Of a stretch of 64,000 bases of DNA, positions 1-8,192 are shown piece by piece. The stretch is from positions 1 to 64,000 of the forward strand of contig NZ_JAUSSG010000014.1 of the NCBI RefSeq assembly GCF_030812215.1, given 5' to 3'. Each line of letters begins with the position of its first letter. Within the stretch, counting starts at the first letter, position 1. The notes under the pieces are model-generated. The model was given only the letters and a program-made list of their open reading frames with translations. It was not told the DNA's origin and searched no databases. The position numbers and the translations under genes are program-made. Source of the stretch: Variovorax boronicumulans (lineage in GTDB: Bacteria; Pseudomonadota; Gammaproteobacteria; Burkholderiales; Burkholderiaceae_C).

Positions 1-253
1 CTTTAGCGCACACCTCCAAGCGGGTCTGCGATTCGGATCAGATGCTTCCTGCAGCCTGCGCATCAGGCAAGGACGGCCTTCGTCGGACTATTACGTCGAT
101 GCAGTGGGCACAGCCATTGATCTGCGAGACTCGCAGGAACACCAGATGGATAAGCTGGCTGGGCAAGGACGTGCCAGAGGTGACGAAGTGATGCAGGCCA
201 CCGATGGCCTTGGCGCCCTCCGGGGATACTTGGAACCAAACTGCGCGGGTCAT
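1..253 (-). pseudogene. AhpD-like carboxymuconolactone decarboxylase family protein, frameshifted and cut by the window edge
   Basis: Starting at 253 the reading frame gives MTRAVWFQVSPEG, then a helix ending in SQINGCAHCIDV. This is the CxxC active-site segment of AhpD-like peroxidase-reductase proteins, where CxxC is normally followed by IDxH. Here the His is lost: the frame runs on as VRRRPS and stops at 38. A different frame resumes with SDEGR, a usual continuation in the family, and stays open to position 1. I infer a frameshift near position 100, though a sequencing error is possible. The family is about 150 aa long, so the C-terminus lies outside the window. It is co-oriented with and downstream of the ECF41 sigma factor, whose family is known to pair with such genes. 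Confidence 0.55.
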
Positions 254-402
254 GAAACGCTTTCTTCAAGTTGAGACTGGATGCGGCTGCAGGAGCAACC
301 TGGTCTCAAGACGTTTGACGTGATCGCGTTGTGACAGTCGCAGGGGAAAGAAATGTCGCCCCAGGCCTCAGGTTCCTGGTGGCAGCGGGTTTGGCCGGGA
401 GC

Positions 403-1311
403 TCAGGAGACGAGTGGCTTATCCTTCAACGTTGCCAACTTCACCGGATTCCGCTGGATGCGAACCCGAGAGACCTGGACATTGGTGAACTCAAATGTCT
501 GTACGGAGTCAAGCGCACCATCGATGTAGCGCAGGAGGGACCATTCGCCATTCAGTATGGCCAGCTCAAGTCGCATAGCGTCACCGTGGCGAAGGTGCAT
601 CGCGTAGTAAAGCTGAGCGATGCGTTGAGCGCCAAACAAAGGCCTCGCCAAGCTTGGCCTGACGTCGCCAAAGTCGCCCAGCATCTCCGCTTCCTCTGCG
701 AGCAGCCTCTTAATGCCCTCAAGGTGACCGCTCGAAATTGCTTGAACGAGTCGTCGCAACAGTTCCAGCTGAGCCACTGCTGGCATTGGCGGCGCCTTCA
801 TGCCCGCTGATTCGCGTGCGTTCTCCAGCCTTCGCTTGGCTCTATGGACAATCTGCCGGGCGGAGGCTTTGCTTCGGCCAATGGCCTCGGCTACTTGCTC
901 GTACTCAGCGTCAAACACCTCACGCAGCAAAAACGCGGCCCGCGCTTCCGGCGACAGGCAGTCCAGAAGTAGCAAGAAGGCGATGGACACATTGTCGGCG
1001 GTCTCACACGCTTGCTCAGGCGTGGTCGGCGCCTGTTCCAGTAGCGGCTCGGGGAACCACGCGCCCGCGTACGTCGCTCTCCGCAGTTTGGCCGCCCGAA
1101 GACGGTCAATCGCCATCCGCGTGGTCACGGTCACGAGCCAAGCTTCAGCATTCAAGACTTGGGCCTGGGACGACTTCGTCTCCTCATGCCAGCGCAACCA
1201 TGCGTCCTGCACCAAGTCCTCCGCCTCCTGTACGGAGGAAAGCATGCGATAGCCAATAGCCATCAACCTGGGACGCACGTTCGAGAACAGTTCGGTAGAC
1301 GCGGACGACAT
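403..1311 (-). CDS. ECF41-type (SigJ-like) RNA polymerase sigma factor with SnoaL-like C-terminal domain
   Basis: An extracytoplasmic-function sigma factor that redirects RNA polymerase. The N-terminal half carries region 2 (RPRLMAIGYRML, then EAEDLVQDAWLRW) and region 4 (SPEARAAFLLREVFDAEYEQVAEAIGRS, helix-turn-helix), joined by the family's WFPEPL linker. The C-terminal third resembles the SnoaL-like domain that regulates ECF41 factors. The two hallmark motifs are altered: DFGD stands where DGGGK is usual, and NPVKL stands for NPDKL. The ATG at 1311 matches where the family begins. An in-frame TTG at 1338 sits against AAGGAG and would add nine residues, so the start is not certain. ECF41 genes normally lie beside their AhpD-like or epimerase target gene, here the broken frame at 1-253. 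Confidence 0.85.
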   Translation of the reverse strand: MSSASTELFSNVRPRLMAIGYRMLSSVQEAEDLVQDAWLRWHEETKSSQAQVLNAEAWLVTVTTRMAIDRLRAAKLRRATYAGAWFPEPLLEQAPTTPEQACETADNVSIAFLLLLDCLSPEARAAFLLREVFDAEYEQVAEAIGRSKASARQIVHRAKRRLENARESAGMKAPPMPAVAQLELLRRLVQAISSGHLEGIKRLLAEEAEMLGDFGDVRPSLARPLFGAQRIAQLYYAMHLRHGDAMRLELAILNGEWSLLRYIDGALDSVQTFEFTNVQVSRVRIQRNPVKLATLKDKPLVS

Positions 1312-1740
1312 GGCGAGCAAGTCTAGTACGAAGGTCAAGCTCCTTGGTGGGCGTGGCCATCTCTTCGGCGCGGGCTAGTTTCGGCCATCGGTCTACGACG
1401 TAGGGGGTGATGCCATACTTCATCGCTACGCTGCTCCTGTAATCAAGTCCACCTAAGTTGGGTGGACGCGATCCTTTCTGCCGTCAGCCCCGATTTCAAG
1501 ATGACTTGGCCGGACGGATACCTACATCCGGCCACAACCCGACATTCGACGGCGGCGCTCAATTCGCGCACACCAAGGTACGCGGCCAGTCGTTCCTTTT
1601 TGACGAGGCGATTGACCTCTTGGGCGCTTCCCAGGGGCCGTGATGGGGGCAAGGGTCGGTGCTGCAGCAGAATCCGGCCATGAGGCCGCTCCCTGGAGGC
1701 CAGTAGTGGCCCGGCGTCTTAACTCAAGTCATATCTGGCT
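1312..1740. other. Intergenic stretch without a convincing gene
   Basis: About 430 bases between the sigma factor and the next gene. A 69-codon frame on the minus strand (1443-1652) needs a TTG start, lacks a clear ribosome binding site and resembles nothing I know, so it is not called. Confidence 0.5.
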
Positions 1741-2370
1741 GTGAAACCTGCGTTATTAGAAAAAATCGCCGCTGCTCTCGACGCCCGAGGTCTTAAACGA
1801 CTGGAGCCAGAGTTCTGGATTCAAGAGACCGGGCCCGACGTTCAGCTTCTTGTAGGTCTGCGATCAAGACGCGATGCGAGAGGTTTTTGGCTGGAATTTG
1901 GTCTTGGAGTCCGCTTTGATGAGATCGAGCAGGTTCTTGCGCAGACGATGGGCATCGATTTGATTGCGCAAAATGGGATGCTCGGAGCCGACCTTCGGCA
2001 CTTGGTTGACCGAACTACAGCTAGCGGTTGGGGCTTTGCATCTGAAGCGGACTTCGAAACGCATGGCTTCGACACTCTCATGGAAACTTTCGATTTTGGA
2101 CTTTCCAAGATGAAGGAGTACACCGACCGCGCGCGCCTTCGCCTGTTAATCGATAACGCTACATCTGGGATCTTTGAAGACCCTGTCATGTGTCGATTTC
2201 ATCACTATGCTCCGATCGTCCTGTACTTGGATGGCGAGATCGCCCTCGCGTCGGAGTTCTTGTGCAAGAAGTTGCAGGAGGCAAAAGAAGAGGCCGGGTC
2301 CAAGGGCTCACCCTTTGTCGAAAGCTATACCACATTTGCCAATTCACTTCTCGCGCGGATGGCGCACTGA
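1741..2370 (+). CDS. Hypothetical protein, 209 aa
   Basis: I do not recognise this protein. It starts with GTG (MKPALLEKIAAALDARGLKRLEPEFWIQ) and has no signal peptide or membrane segment. It is acidic and predicted soluble, with a repeated pattern of amphipathic helices in its second half (LSKMKEYTDRARLRLLIDNA; FLCKKLQEAKEEAG). The opening, a helix followed by paired strands around LVGLRSRRDARGFWLEFGLGV, is reminiscent of DUF4304-type proteins often found among orphan immunity genes, but I see no diagnostic motif. It is followed after 72 bases by another unknown gene on the same strand, so the two may be co-transcribed. Confidence 0.7.
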   Translation: MKPALLEKIAAALDARGLKRLEPEFWIQETGPDVQLLVGLRSRRDARGFWLEFGLGVRFDEIEQVLAQTMGIDLIAQNGMLGADLRHLVDRTTASGWGFASEADFETHGFDTLMETFDFGLSKMKEYTDRARLRLLIDNATSGIFEDPVMCRFHHYAPIVLYLDGEIALASEFLCKKLQEAKEEAGSKGSPFVESYTTFANSLLARMAH

Positions 2371-2442
2371 GCAAGTGCGATTGGAGGCTTCGCACGCGAG
2401 AGACACAAGATGGCGTGCTAAGACGTATGGGAGACATCTCAC

Positions 2443-2940
2443 ATGACACAAAACAGCGGGTTGACCTCCCGTGAAACCATCCTCCTTGAGCGTGTCCAAA
2501 AAGCACCAAACTATCGCCCCCCTCCACTTAGACGCGAGGGGGTGTTTGTGTTCGCAGTTTCTGGCGTTCTCACCGACCCCGTTATGCCCACGCTCTTCGT
2601 TAGGGTTGAGGAGGAATTTACCAAGCTGGCAGAGGCGGAAAGCCTTGTCTGCGAGACGGACTCTGTGGTGGTCTTCCCTATCATTTGCAACCCCGCCATT
2701 TACAAGCGAAACGATTTCGTCTCTTATAAGCGCCGCGAGAAAAGTGTGTTTGTTGGGATAAACATCGAACACGCCGCGTGGGTACGGGCCGGAGGATCGA
2801 AGCGCCTCACGTGGGTCAAACACTTCTTTCACTCAGTGGTTGATTCGATCAACGACGCTCATCTTGGCGGGCAAAGCCGCGTAATGCTGCACTGGCTTAT
2901 CGACGATGCTGTCCGGAATGTACGTCGCGGCTTGCGGTGA
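2443..2940 (+). CDS. Hypothetical protein, 165 aa
   Basis: Not recognised. A soluble protein beginning MTQNSGLTSRETILLERVQ. It has a central beta-rich part (VFVFAVSGVLTDP; SVVVFPIICNPAIYKRNDF; KSVFVGINIEHAAW) and a C-terminal helical part (VKHFFHSVVDSINDA; VMLHWLIDDAVRNVRRGLR). There is no signal peptide. Size, composition and position after another orphan soluble gene fit the pattern of immunity or accessory proteins, but that is only an inference. The ATG at 2443 is preceded by a weak purine run. Confidence 0.65.
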   Translation: MTQNSGLTSRETILLERVQKAPNYRPPPLRREGVFVFAVSGVLTDPVMPTLFVRVEEEFTKLAEAESLVCETDSVVVFPIICNPAIYKRNDFVSYKRREKSVFVGINIEHAAWVRAGGSKRLTWVKHFFHSVVDSINDAHLGGQSRVMLHWLIDDAVRNVRRGLR

Positions 2941-3060
2941 TGCACAAAGTCGATGCGGGCTAAGCCACCTTTCAAAGCGGGCGGTGCCCGGGCCTTGCCT
3001 AGCTGAACGTCGGCTATGAAGCAAACCGTAGGACTGCAACTAGCCCCTTCGCGAGGGTAG

Positions 3061-3080
3061 CGCGACCGGCTACAGTCGGC
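3061..3080. repeat. Dispersed 20-bp sequence, copy A
   Basis: The 20-mer CGCGACCGGCTACAGTCGGC occurs here, one base before the ATG at 3082, and again without mismatch at 32092-32111. Weaker similarity continues for about 30 bases to the left of both copies (a TTGCAG match on the complement). This suggests an old dispersed intergenic element rather than chance. Confidence 0.6.
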
Positions 3081-3081
3081 C

Positions 3082-3438
3082 ATGAGTCGACCCAGGGTGA
3101 TTGAGACCGTGAAATCGTCAGAGTTCTCTCCCGCAAATCCTCATCGAAGTTTCCGTTTGTCTATCCAGCGCTCATTTATCTGGTCTGTTGTTTTTTCCTC
3201 GTACGGAGCGCTCGCTTGCGTCGCGTGGAGTTGGATCACCGGAGCGCCAATTGGCGCAGCGGGCCTTGGCCTTTACATAGCCATTTTTGTAGGCACCCCC
3301 TGCTTGGTAGGTCACGCGGGCTACTTGTGGCGTAAGAACTTGCTGCATGGTGCGACTCGGTTCGAAGCGGCCATCTGTATCGTCTTTCCGATCTCAGTCC
3401 TGGGCCTCGGAGCTGTCGCTCTGCTCCTTGGCCGATGA
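3082..3438 (+). CDS. Small multi-pass membrane protein of unknown function
   Basis: A 118-aa protein with three hydrophobic segments, roughly residues 30-52 (FIWSVVFSSYGALACVAW), 57-77 (GAAGLGLYIAIFVGTPCLVG) and 96-116 (AICIVFPISVLGLGAVALLLG). These are separated by short charged loops, giving an inner-membrane prediction. I recognise no family. The ATG lies one base after the 20-bp dispersed repeat, so any ribosome binding site would fall inside that repeat. It stands alone: the next gene is convergent. Confidence 0.6.
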   Translation: MSRPRVIETVKSSEFSPANPHRSFRLSIQRSFIWSVVFSSYGALACVAWSWITGAPIGAAGLGLYIAIFVGTPCLVGHAGYLWRKNLLHGATRFEAAICIVFPISVLGLGAVALLLGR

Positions 3439-3571
3439 GCCGGCAAGCCTCAGATGACAGAACGCGCCCCGCTTGCGCGAATACGGCAGGGTACGCCTGA
3501 GTGACTGGCCGTTGCCTTCGCCCCTTCCTGAGCGTCCGCTTTTGCGTGGGGTCAAAGACCGCTTGGGGCCC

Positions 3572-3841
3572 TCAAGGGTCATTCGCTCGACGACGGCGGA
3601 GCAGTACCCCAAGGTAGTACACCGCGGCACAGGTAAAGAGGCCGGCGACCAAAGACCAAACAGCACCTCCGCCAACGAGGTTCGTTCCATCCGGTGCGAT
3701 GCAGCTTGATAGTGCTTGAGCGATACAGTCCTTGAACTTGTAGTAGCGCTCATAAAACGTCCACCAAAAGAATCCTGCCGCGGCGGCAAATGCGGCGAAG
3801 AGGATGGCGGGCCGGGTGATTGGGAGGAGGTTTGTAGTCAT
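3572..3841 (-). CDS. Small two-helix membrane protein, hypothetical
   Basis: An 89-aa protein. It has an N-terminal hydrophobic helix (residues 10-28, PAILFAAFAAAAGFFWW), a loop with two cysteines (KFKDCIAQALSSCIAPDG), a second helix (residues 58-79, AVWSLVAGLFTCAAVYYLG) and a basic tail RRRR. It probably spans the inner membrane twice with both ends in the cytoplasm. No family is recognised. The loop cysteines would face the periplasm and could form a disulfide. Confidence 0.55.
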   Translation of the reverse strand: MTTNLLPITRPAILFAAFAAAAGFFWWTFYERYYKFKDCIAQALSSCIAPDGTNLVGGGAVWSLVAGLFTCAAVYYLGVLLRRRRANDP

Positions 3842-4046
3842 AGGCCTGGACAGCTATGTCGCACGGCACAGGAACATAGCAGAGCGCGAGCCGAAGGACT
3901 GCTTCGGAGAAACCTACACAGCCGGGATGGGCCCCAAGCAGCCACTCATCGAGCTGTCGGCACCAGCCCGCTGATAAAGAGCCTGTTATCGATCGTCAAG
4001 CTCACAAAGTTCTCTCAAAATGAGTGATGTTCGTCGTGAGTGCCTG

Positions 4047-4622
4047 TCACTGCGCCGCAGGGGCAGCAGTCGCGAGCGCTTTGATCACCTCGTTAGTGAT
4101 GTCCACCGTGGGCGCAGCCATAACGGCATCCTGCAGTATCAGGTCGTACTTTTCCTGCTTGAAGATCTGCCGGATCGCACGGTGTGTCAGGTCCCATAGC
4201 TCGGCCTTCTGTTCGTTGAGGCGCTGAGCCACCTCTTCATTGAACTCAAGGAGCTTTCGCCTGAGGTCGCGTTCCTGATCGAGCAGTTCGCGCCGCCTGC
4301 GACCGATATCGTGTTCGGGCAGCGTGGGTCCATCCTTATCCAGTTGGTCGGCCACGGCCTTGAGGTGAGCTTCCAACTCATCCAGTTGCTTCTGTCGAGG
4401 GCGGATTTCGGCAGCCAGCTTGTCCTGCATAGCCCTGGCGGGGAGCGACAGGAGCATCGCGCGCTCGAAGTCCACGTAGCCGATCTTAAGTTGCTGAGCC
4501 AGCGCGGATGAAGGAGCCAGAGAGAGCATGCACGCCGCCGCCGCACCGGCGGCAAAGACAACCGCTTCACGGCGGGCCACCGCGCAGGCAGCCACCGCAA
4601 TGGTCTGAATAAGTCTGTTCAT
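4047..4622 (-). CDS. OmpH/Skp-family periplasmic chaperone-like protein
   Basis: The ATG at 4622 is preceded by GGAGGGGCATTCTA, a strong ribosome binding site, so I chose it over an in-frame upstream start. The protein has a long, slightly unusual signal sequence ending SSALAQQ. The mature part begins LKIGYVDFERAML, the conserved opening strand of Skp/OmpH proteins. A long coiled-coil arm follows (RPRQKQLDELEAHLKAVADQL; RRRELLDQERDLRRKLLEFNEEVAQRLNEQ), then the closing segment YDLILQDAVMAAPTVDITNEVIKAL. Skp chaperones carry unfolded outer-membrane proteins across the periplasm. It is not next to bamA, so it is probably an extra family member rather than the housekeeping copy. Confidence 0.85.
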   Translation of the reverse strand: MNRLIQTIAVAACAVARREAVVFAAGAAAACMLSLAPSSALAQQLKIGYVDFERAMLLSLPARAMQDKLAAEIRPRQKQLDELEAHLKAVADQLDKDGPTLPEHDIGRRRRELLDQERDLRRKLLEFNEEVAQRLNEQKAELWDLTHRAIRQIFKQEKYDLILQDAVMAAPTVDITNEVIKALATAAPAAQ

Positions 4623-4811
4623 TAGAATGCCCCTCCGACGTGGATGTGAAAGCACTGGATGTTATACGGCGCCCCATAAACAGCCGTTCCTACACGCAAC
4701 GCTCAGACGTCATTGGGCAGCTCTGCAGGTTTCAAAAGCCTCTGTGTCGACTCTCTGTGAAGACGGTCACCGACCGTCCGCTTTTGGCCGCGTGCCGACG
4801 TGGTTACACGG

Positions 4812-5318
4812 CTAAAGCTCTTTGGGGTGTGCACGGACGTACCTCTCAACCCACTCGGCCTGCTCCGCAGTGTCAGGGATCGCCACGCCGCGAGAGCGGC
4901 TGAGCACGCGAAAAATGTCTTTGCCGAGCACGCCAAGCAAGTGAAGCAGGCAGCCAGCTACCAACCCGGTGCGGCCGATACCTGCGCGGCAATGAATGGC
5001 GACCGCCTTGCCTTGAAGGATCTCGGAGTGCAATTGATCGAGCAAGACGGACAGCTCGCGTGTTGATGTCGGCGTGCCGCGGTCAGCAATGGGGAAGGAC
5101 CAGAATCTAATGCCATGTTCGGCACACAGGGAGGGTTCCGAATTGAGCTCCAGTTCGCGAACCTCGTGAGACTCGAGCAGAGAGACGACCCACTCGACTT
5201 TTGCACCGCGCCATGCCTCGACCTCTTCACGGAGCCATTCGCCACCACGTGGGCGCGGCATCAGGGCCAAGCGATGAGGATTGATGCCGCCGACCCAGCG
5301 AAGCGATGGCTCAAACAT
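4812..5318 (-). CDS. Dual-specificity / protein tyrosine phosphatase family protein
   Basis: A 168-aa cytoplasmic protein with the cysteine phosphatase signature HCRAGIGRTG (about residues 109-118, the CX5R loop with the catalytic Cys and the phosphate-binding Arg). An upstream PIADRGTP supplies a candidate general-acid Asp (about residue 79). The length and the single-domain layout fit dual-specificity or plant-like atypical phosphatases. The ATG at 5318 is preceded by GGAG at a good distance, while the longer frame from 5333 would need a TTG. The substrate cannot be read from the sequence. No kinase is adjacent; the only kinase in the window is the type VI one at 56 kb. Confidence 0.85.
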   Translation of the reverse strand: MFEPSLRWVGGINPHRLALMPRPRGGEWLREEVEAWRGAKVEWVVSLLESHEVRELELNSEPSLCAEHGIRFWSFPIADRGTPTSTRELSVLLDQLHSEILQGKAVAIHCRAGIGRTGLVAGCLLHLLGVLGKDIFRVLSRSRGVAIPDTAEQAEWVERYVRAHPKEL

Positions 5319-5563
5319 GAATGAACGCTCCAACGTGTTGTAGGGAACCGATCTGCCTCGCGAGCGTCAGCTACCAGCCGAATTTTGCCCGTCGTGGCGA
5401 CCTACCGGTTTTGGCCGATTGTGCCCCTTGCCGTAGGCCAAACGTGGCCGCGAAGCTGATGTCTATCCCAGAAAAAAGCAGGTGCTGCTTGGGCGCTGCA
5501 TCCAGGACAGCTGCAGTCCGGCCAGCGCATGCTGAGGCTCCCTCAACTCGATGGGAGACCATC

Positions 5564-6187
5564 ATGGGATCAGTAAACACTGCAACCTGCCAAGTGCCCT
5601 GGAACAAGGGCAAGATCGTCGGCCAGAAGGCTCCTTTCAAGCTCAAGGACATTTGGGCGCTGCGGGTGCGGCTGCAACTGGAGGACCGAGTGCGCGATCT
5701 GGCTCTCTTCAACTTGGGCCTGGACAGCAAGCTGCGCGGCTGCGATCTTGTCAGCCTGAAGGTCAGGGACGTCTGCCACGGGGAGCAGGTTGCACCACGG
5801 GCGACGGTGATGCAGCACAAGACCCAGCGTCCGGTGCAGTTCGAGCTCACGCCTGGAACCCGAGAGGCTGTGCATGCGTGGATCCAGCGCACCGGCCTGC
5901 GATCGGACGACTTTCTGTTCCCGAGCCGAATGCGCGGCTCGCCGCACCTCGGTACCCGGCAGTACGCCCGCATTCTTGGTGGCTGGGTCAGAGAACTCGT
6001 ACTGGATCCTGCCGACTACGGAACGCACTCGATGCGACGGACGAAGGCTACGCTGATCTACCGGCGGATGAGGAACCTCCGCGCGGTGCAGTTGCTGCTC
6101 GGCCACTCCAAGCTTGAATCGACCGTCAGATACCTGGGCATCGAGGTGGATGACGCCCTGGAGATCTCGGAGCAAACAGAAATCTGA
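5564..6187 (+). CDS. Tyrosine recombinase (phage-type integrase), catalytic domain only
   Basis: A 207-aa site-specific recombinase. The active-site residues can be followed: Arg in SKLRGCDLVSLKVRD, the Lys-bearing hairpin VMQHKTQRPVQFELT, HSMRRTKA (His-x-x-Arg), LLGHSKLESTVRYLGIE (second His, then the nucleophile Tyr). It lacks the usual N-terminal arm-binding and core-binding domains and begins with a short leader, NKGKIVGQKAPFKLKDIW. Such short integrases are common in Burkholderiales and are not necessarily truncated. I took the ATG at 5564; the longer open frame upstream has no family similarity. No attachment site could be located. An IS1182-type element lies 133 bases downstream. Confidence 0.85.
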   Translation: MGSVNTATCQVPWNKGKIVGQKAPFKLKDIWALRVRLQLEDRVRDLALFNLGLDSKLRGCDLVSLKVRDVCHGEQVAPRATVMQHKTQRPVQFELTPGTREAVHAWIQRTGLRSDDFLFPSRMRGSPHLGTRQYARILGGWVRELVLDPADYGTHSMRRTKATLIYRRMRNLRAVQLLLGHSKLESTVRYLGIEVDDALEISEQTEI

Positions 6188-6316
6188 GCGAGCGTCGATT
6201 GAGCAGCGCAGATCCGTCCTCCTTGCTGCGACGGTGAGGCGGATCAATGCGCTGCCGGATGGCTCGATTGCGGCGCACAGCAGACATTCAGCGGGCCGCA
6301 CCGACTGACCGCAACC

Positions 6317-7946
6317 AGTCGAGGCTGTGTGGAAACAGCTGCATTGAAGGGGCGCGCAAGATCCGTTGGACCGGCGGACTCAGTTCCTACCGGAATTCTC
6401 GGCCGTCTCGACAAGACGCGAGTCGGCTCCTACGACTTCATCTCTGCAATCAGGGTACTTGCGCCGAGGATCTTGATTGCTCGCTTGAGGTTGTAGGCCA
6501 GAACCTGCAGATTCATCTCGGTTTTCACGTTCGGCAAGGTCTTCGTCAGGAAGTGCGTGGCCCCCATCCACGCTTTCAGGGTGCCGAACACGTGTTCGAT
6601 CGTTCGTTGCCTGAACTTTGAGGCCTCGGGCGCAGCATCTAGACGTGCCTGGACCTTTTCCAGGACCTCCTCGTACTCCCATCGACTGATGCGCCTGGCT
6701 GGCGCCGGGGTGCACTGCGGCTTCAAGTGACAGCCGCCACAGTTTGATGTCCAGTACTTGCGCAACGCCTTGCCGTCCTCAATGGCGGTGAAACGGTAGA
6801 TTGCGATCTCGCCCGCCGGACACCGGTACACATCCCGTCGCTTGTCATAGACGAAGTCTCGCTTGTCGAATCTGCCCTCGAACTTGCTGTTCGACGTCAA
6901 GGGCTTCGGGACAAGTGTCGCAATGCCCGCACGTTCGCACTCCAGAATCCCGTAGCCTTCGAAGTAGCCTCGATCCGCCAGCACGATTGGTTTGGGGTGT
7001 TCGATGGCCTCTTGAGCCGCCTTGGAGATGGCGGCCAGTTGGCCTCGATCGGTTACTGCGTTGGTCACCTCATGGGCGACGATCATGTGGTGTTTTGCAT
7101 CGACCGCGGCCTGGACGTTGTAGCCTACGACTGCTGAGCCAAGTCGGCTGGTCGCCATCGAGCGGGCATCCGGATCGGTCAGCGAGATCTGTCGCTCTTG
7201 CGTGGACTGAAGCTGCCGCTCGATGGCAGAGATTTCACGCGTCTGTCCTTTGATCTTGGCTACCTTTTCCTGGAGGCGCGCAACACGCTCGGGGAGAACC
7301 ATCGCTGGATCTCGGTCAGCTCGATCAAGTTCGGCAAGGTATCGGCCGATGCTCTGCTCGAGCTGCTGCATCCGCACCTGGAGCTTGTGCTCGTTGAAGT
7401 TCTTGTCGCGGTTGTTGACGCCCTTGAACTTGCTTCCGTCCACGGCGATGACGCCGTCGGCAAATAGCTTGAGCCGGCGGCACAAAAGAACGAACTCTCG
7501 GCACACCAGACGAATAGCGTCACCATGATCTCTGCGGAAGTCCGCGATAGTCTTGAAATCAGGGGCCAGGCGCCCGGTCAGCCACATCAACTCCACATTG
7601 CGCTGTGCCTCGCGCTCCAGGCGTCGACTGGATTGCACTTGGTTCAGATAGCCGTAGATGTAGATCTTCAACAGCACTGAGGGGTGGTACGACGGCCGCC
7701 CGGTGGCCGCAGGTTCCGCGCCTTCAAAGCCGAGCTGATAGAGCTTGAGTTCATCGACAAAGACATCGACTACGCGGATGGGGTTCTCTTCTGAGATGTA
7801 GTCGTCAAGGCACTCTGGCAGCAGCGTGGTCTGGCTTCGATCCCCTGGCTCGATGAATCGATTCATGTGGCAACCCAGTTCGTGGCGTTGTCTCAATCTA
7901 GGCGACGGTATTCACGGATTCAATGCGTTTTCACACAGCCTCAGTC
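6317..7946 (-). mobile_element. IS1182-family insertion sequence, complete, with inverted ends and target duplication
   Basis: The element runs from 6321 to 7942 (1,622 bp). Its ends form a 16-bp inverted repeat with one mismatch: GAGGCTGTGTGGAAAC at 6321-6336 against the complement of 7927-7942 (GAGGCTGTGTGAAAAC). The four bases outside each end are the same, AGTC at 6317-6320 and 7943-7946, consistent with a target-site duplication. One intact transposase gene fills it. Intact ends, duplication and gene suggest recent movement. Confidence 0.9.
6430..7866 (-). CDS. IS1182-family transposase
   Basis: A DDE transposase of about 478 aa. The N-terminal DUF772-type region (NRFIEPGDRSQTTLLPECLDDYI; PSYHPSVLLKIYIYGYLNQVQSSRRLE) is characteristic of IS1182 and related elements. 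The likely catalytic acids are Asp in VIAVDGSKFK, Asp in IVLADRGYF and Glu in RQRTIEHVFGTLK. A coiled-coil insert (RLQEKVAKIKGQTREISAIERQL) and a cysteine cluster (SNCGGCHLKPQCTP) are present, as usual in the family. I chose the ATG at 7866 (MNRFIEP), which matches the family start. The frame is undamaged from end to end, so the element is probably active. Confidence 0.92.
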   Translation of the reverse strand: MNRFIEPGDRSQTTLLPECLDDYISEENPIRVVDVFVDELKLYQLGFEGAEPAATGRPSYHPSVLLKIYIYGYLNQVQSSRRLEREAQRNVELMWLTGRLAPDFKTIADFRRDHGDAIRLVCREFVLLCRRLKLFADGVIAVDGSKFKGVNNRDKNFNEHKLQVRMQQLEQSIGRYLAELDRADRDPAMVLPERVARLQEKVAKIKGQTREISAIERQLQSTQERQISLTDPDARSMATSRLGSAVVGYNVQAAVDAKHHMIVAHEVTNAVTDRGQLAAISKAAQEAIEHPKPIVLADRGYFEGYGILECERAGIATLVPKPLTSNSKFEGRFDKRDFVYDKRRDVYRCPAGEIAIYRFTAIEDGKALRKYWTSNCGGCHLKPQCTPAPARRISRWEYEEVLEKVQARLDAAPEASKFRQRTIEHVFGTLKAWMGATHFLTKTLPNVKTEMNLQVLAYNLKRAIKILGASTLIAEMKS

Positions 7947-8192
7947 TGAAGCAGCCGCCTAGCACGCACGACATTCCGTATGTCGGCTTCTGGAGCTATG
8001 CCCTGACCTATCGAAGCGTCGCCGATACCAGGTCCGCCAGTGTTGAAGCGCCTTAGGCTGGCGCCTTCGAACACCGTAAATCGATCAACGAGAGCGTGCC
8101 CACGATCGCCCCACTGGCATGCCACGTAACACGTGGGTCCCGTTTCTTCCACACTGATGCAACAGGCTCTTGTTGGGAAAAAAAGAGCGCCT

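Noticed and set aside
1443..1652. 69-codon minus-strand frame between sigma factor and next gene
   Set aside because: TTG start, no ribosome binding site and no recognisable features.
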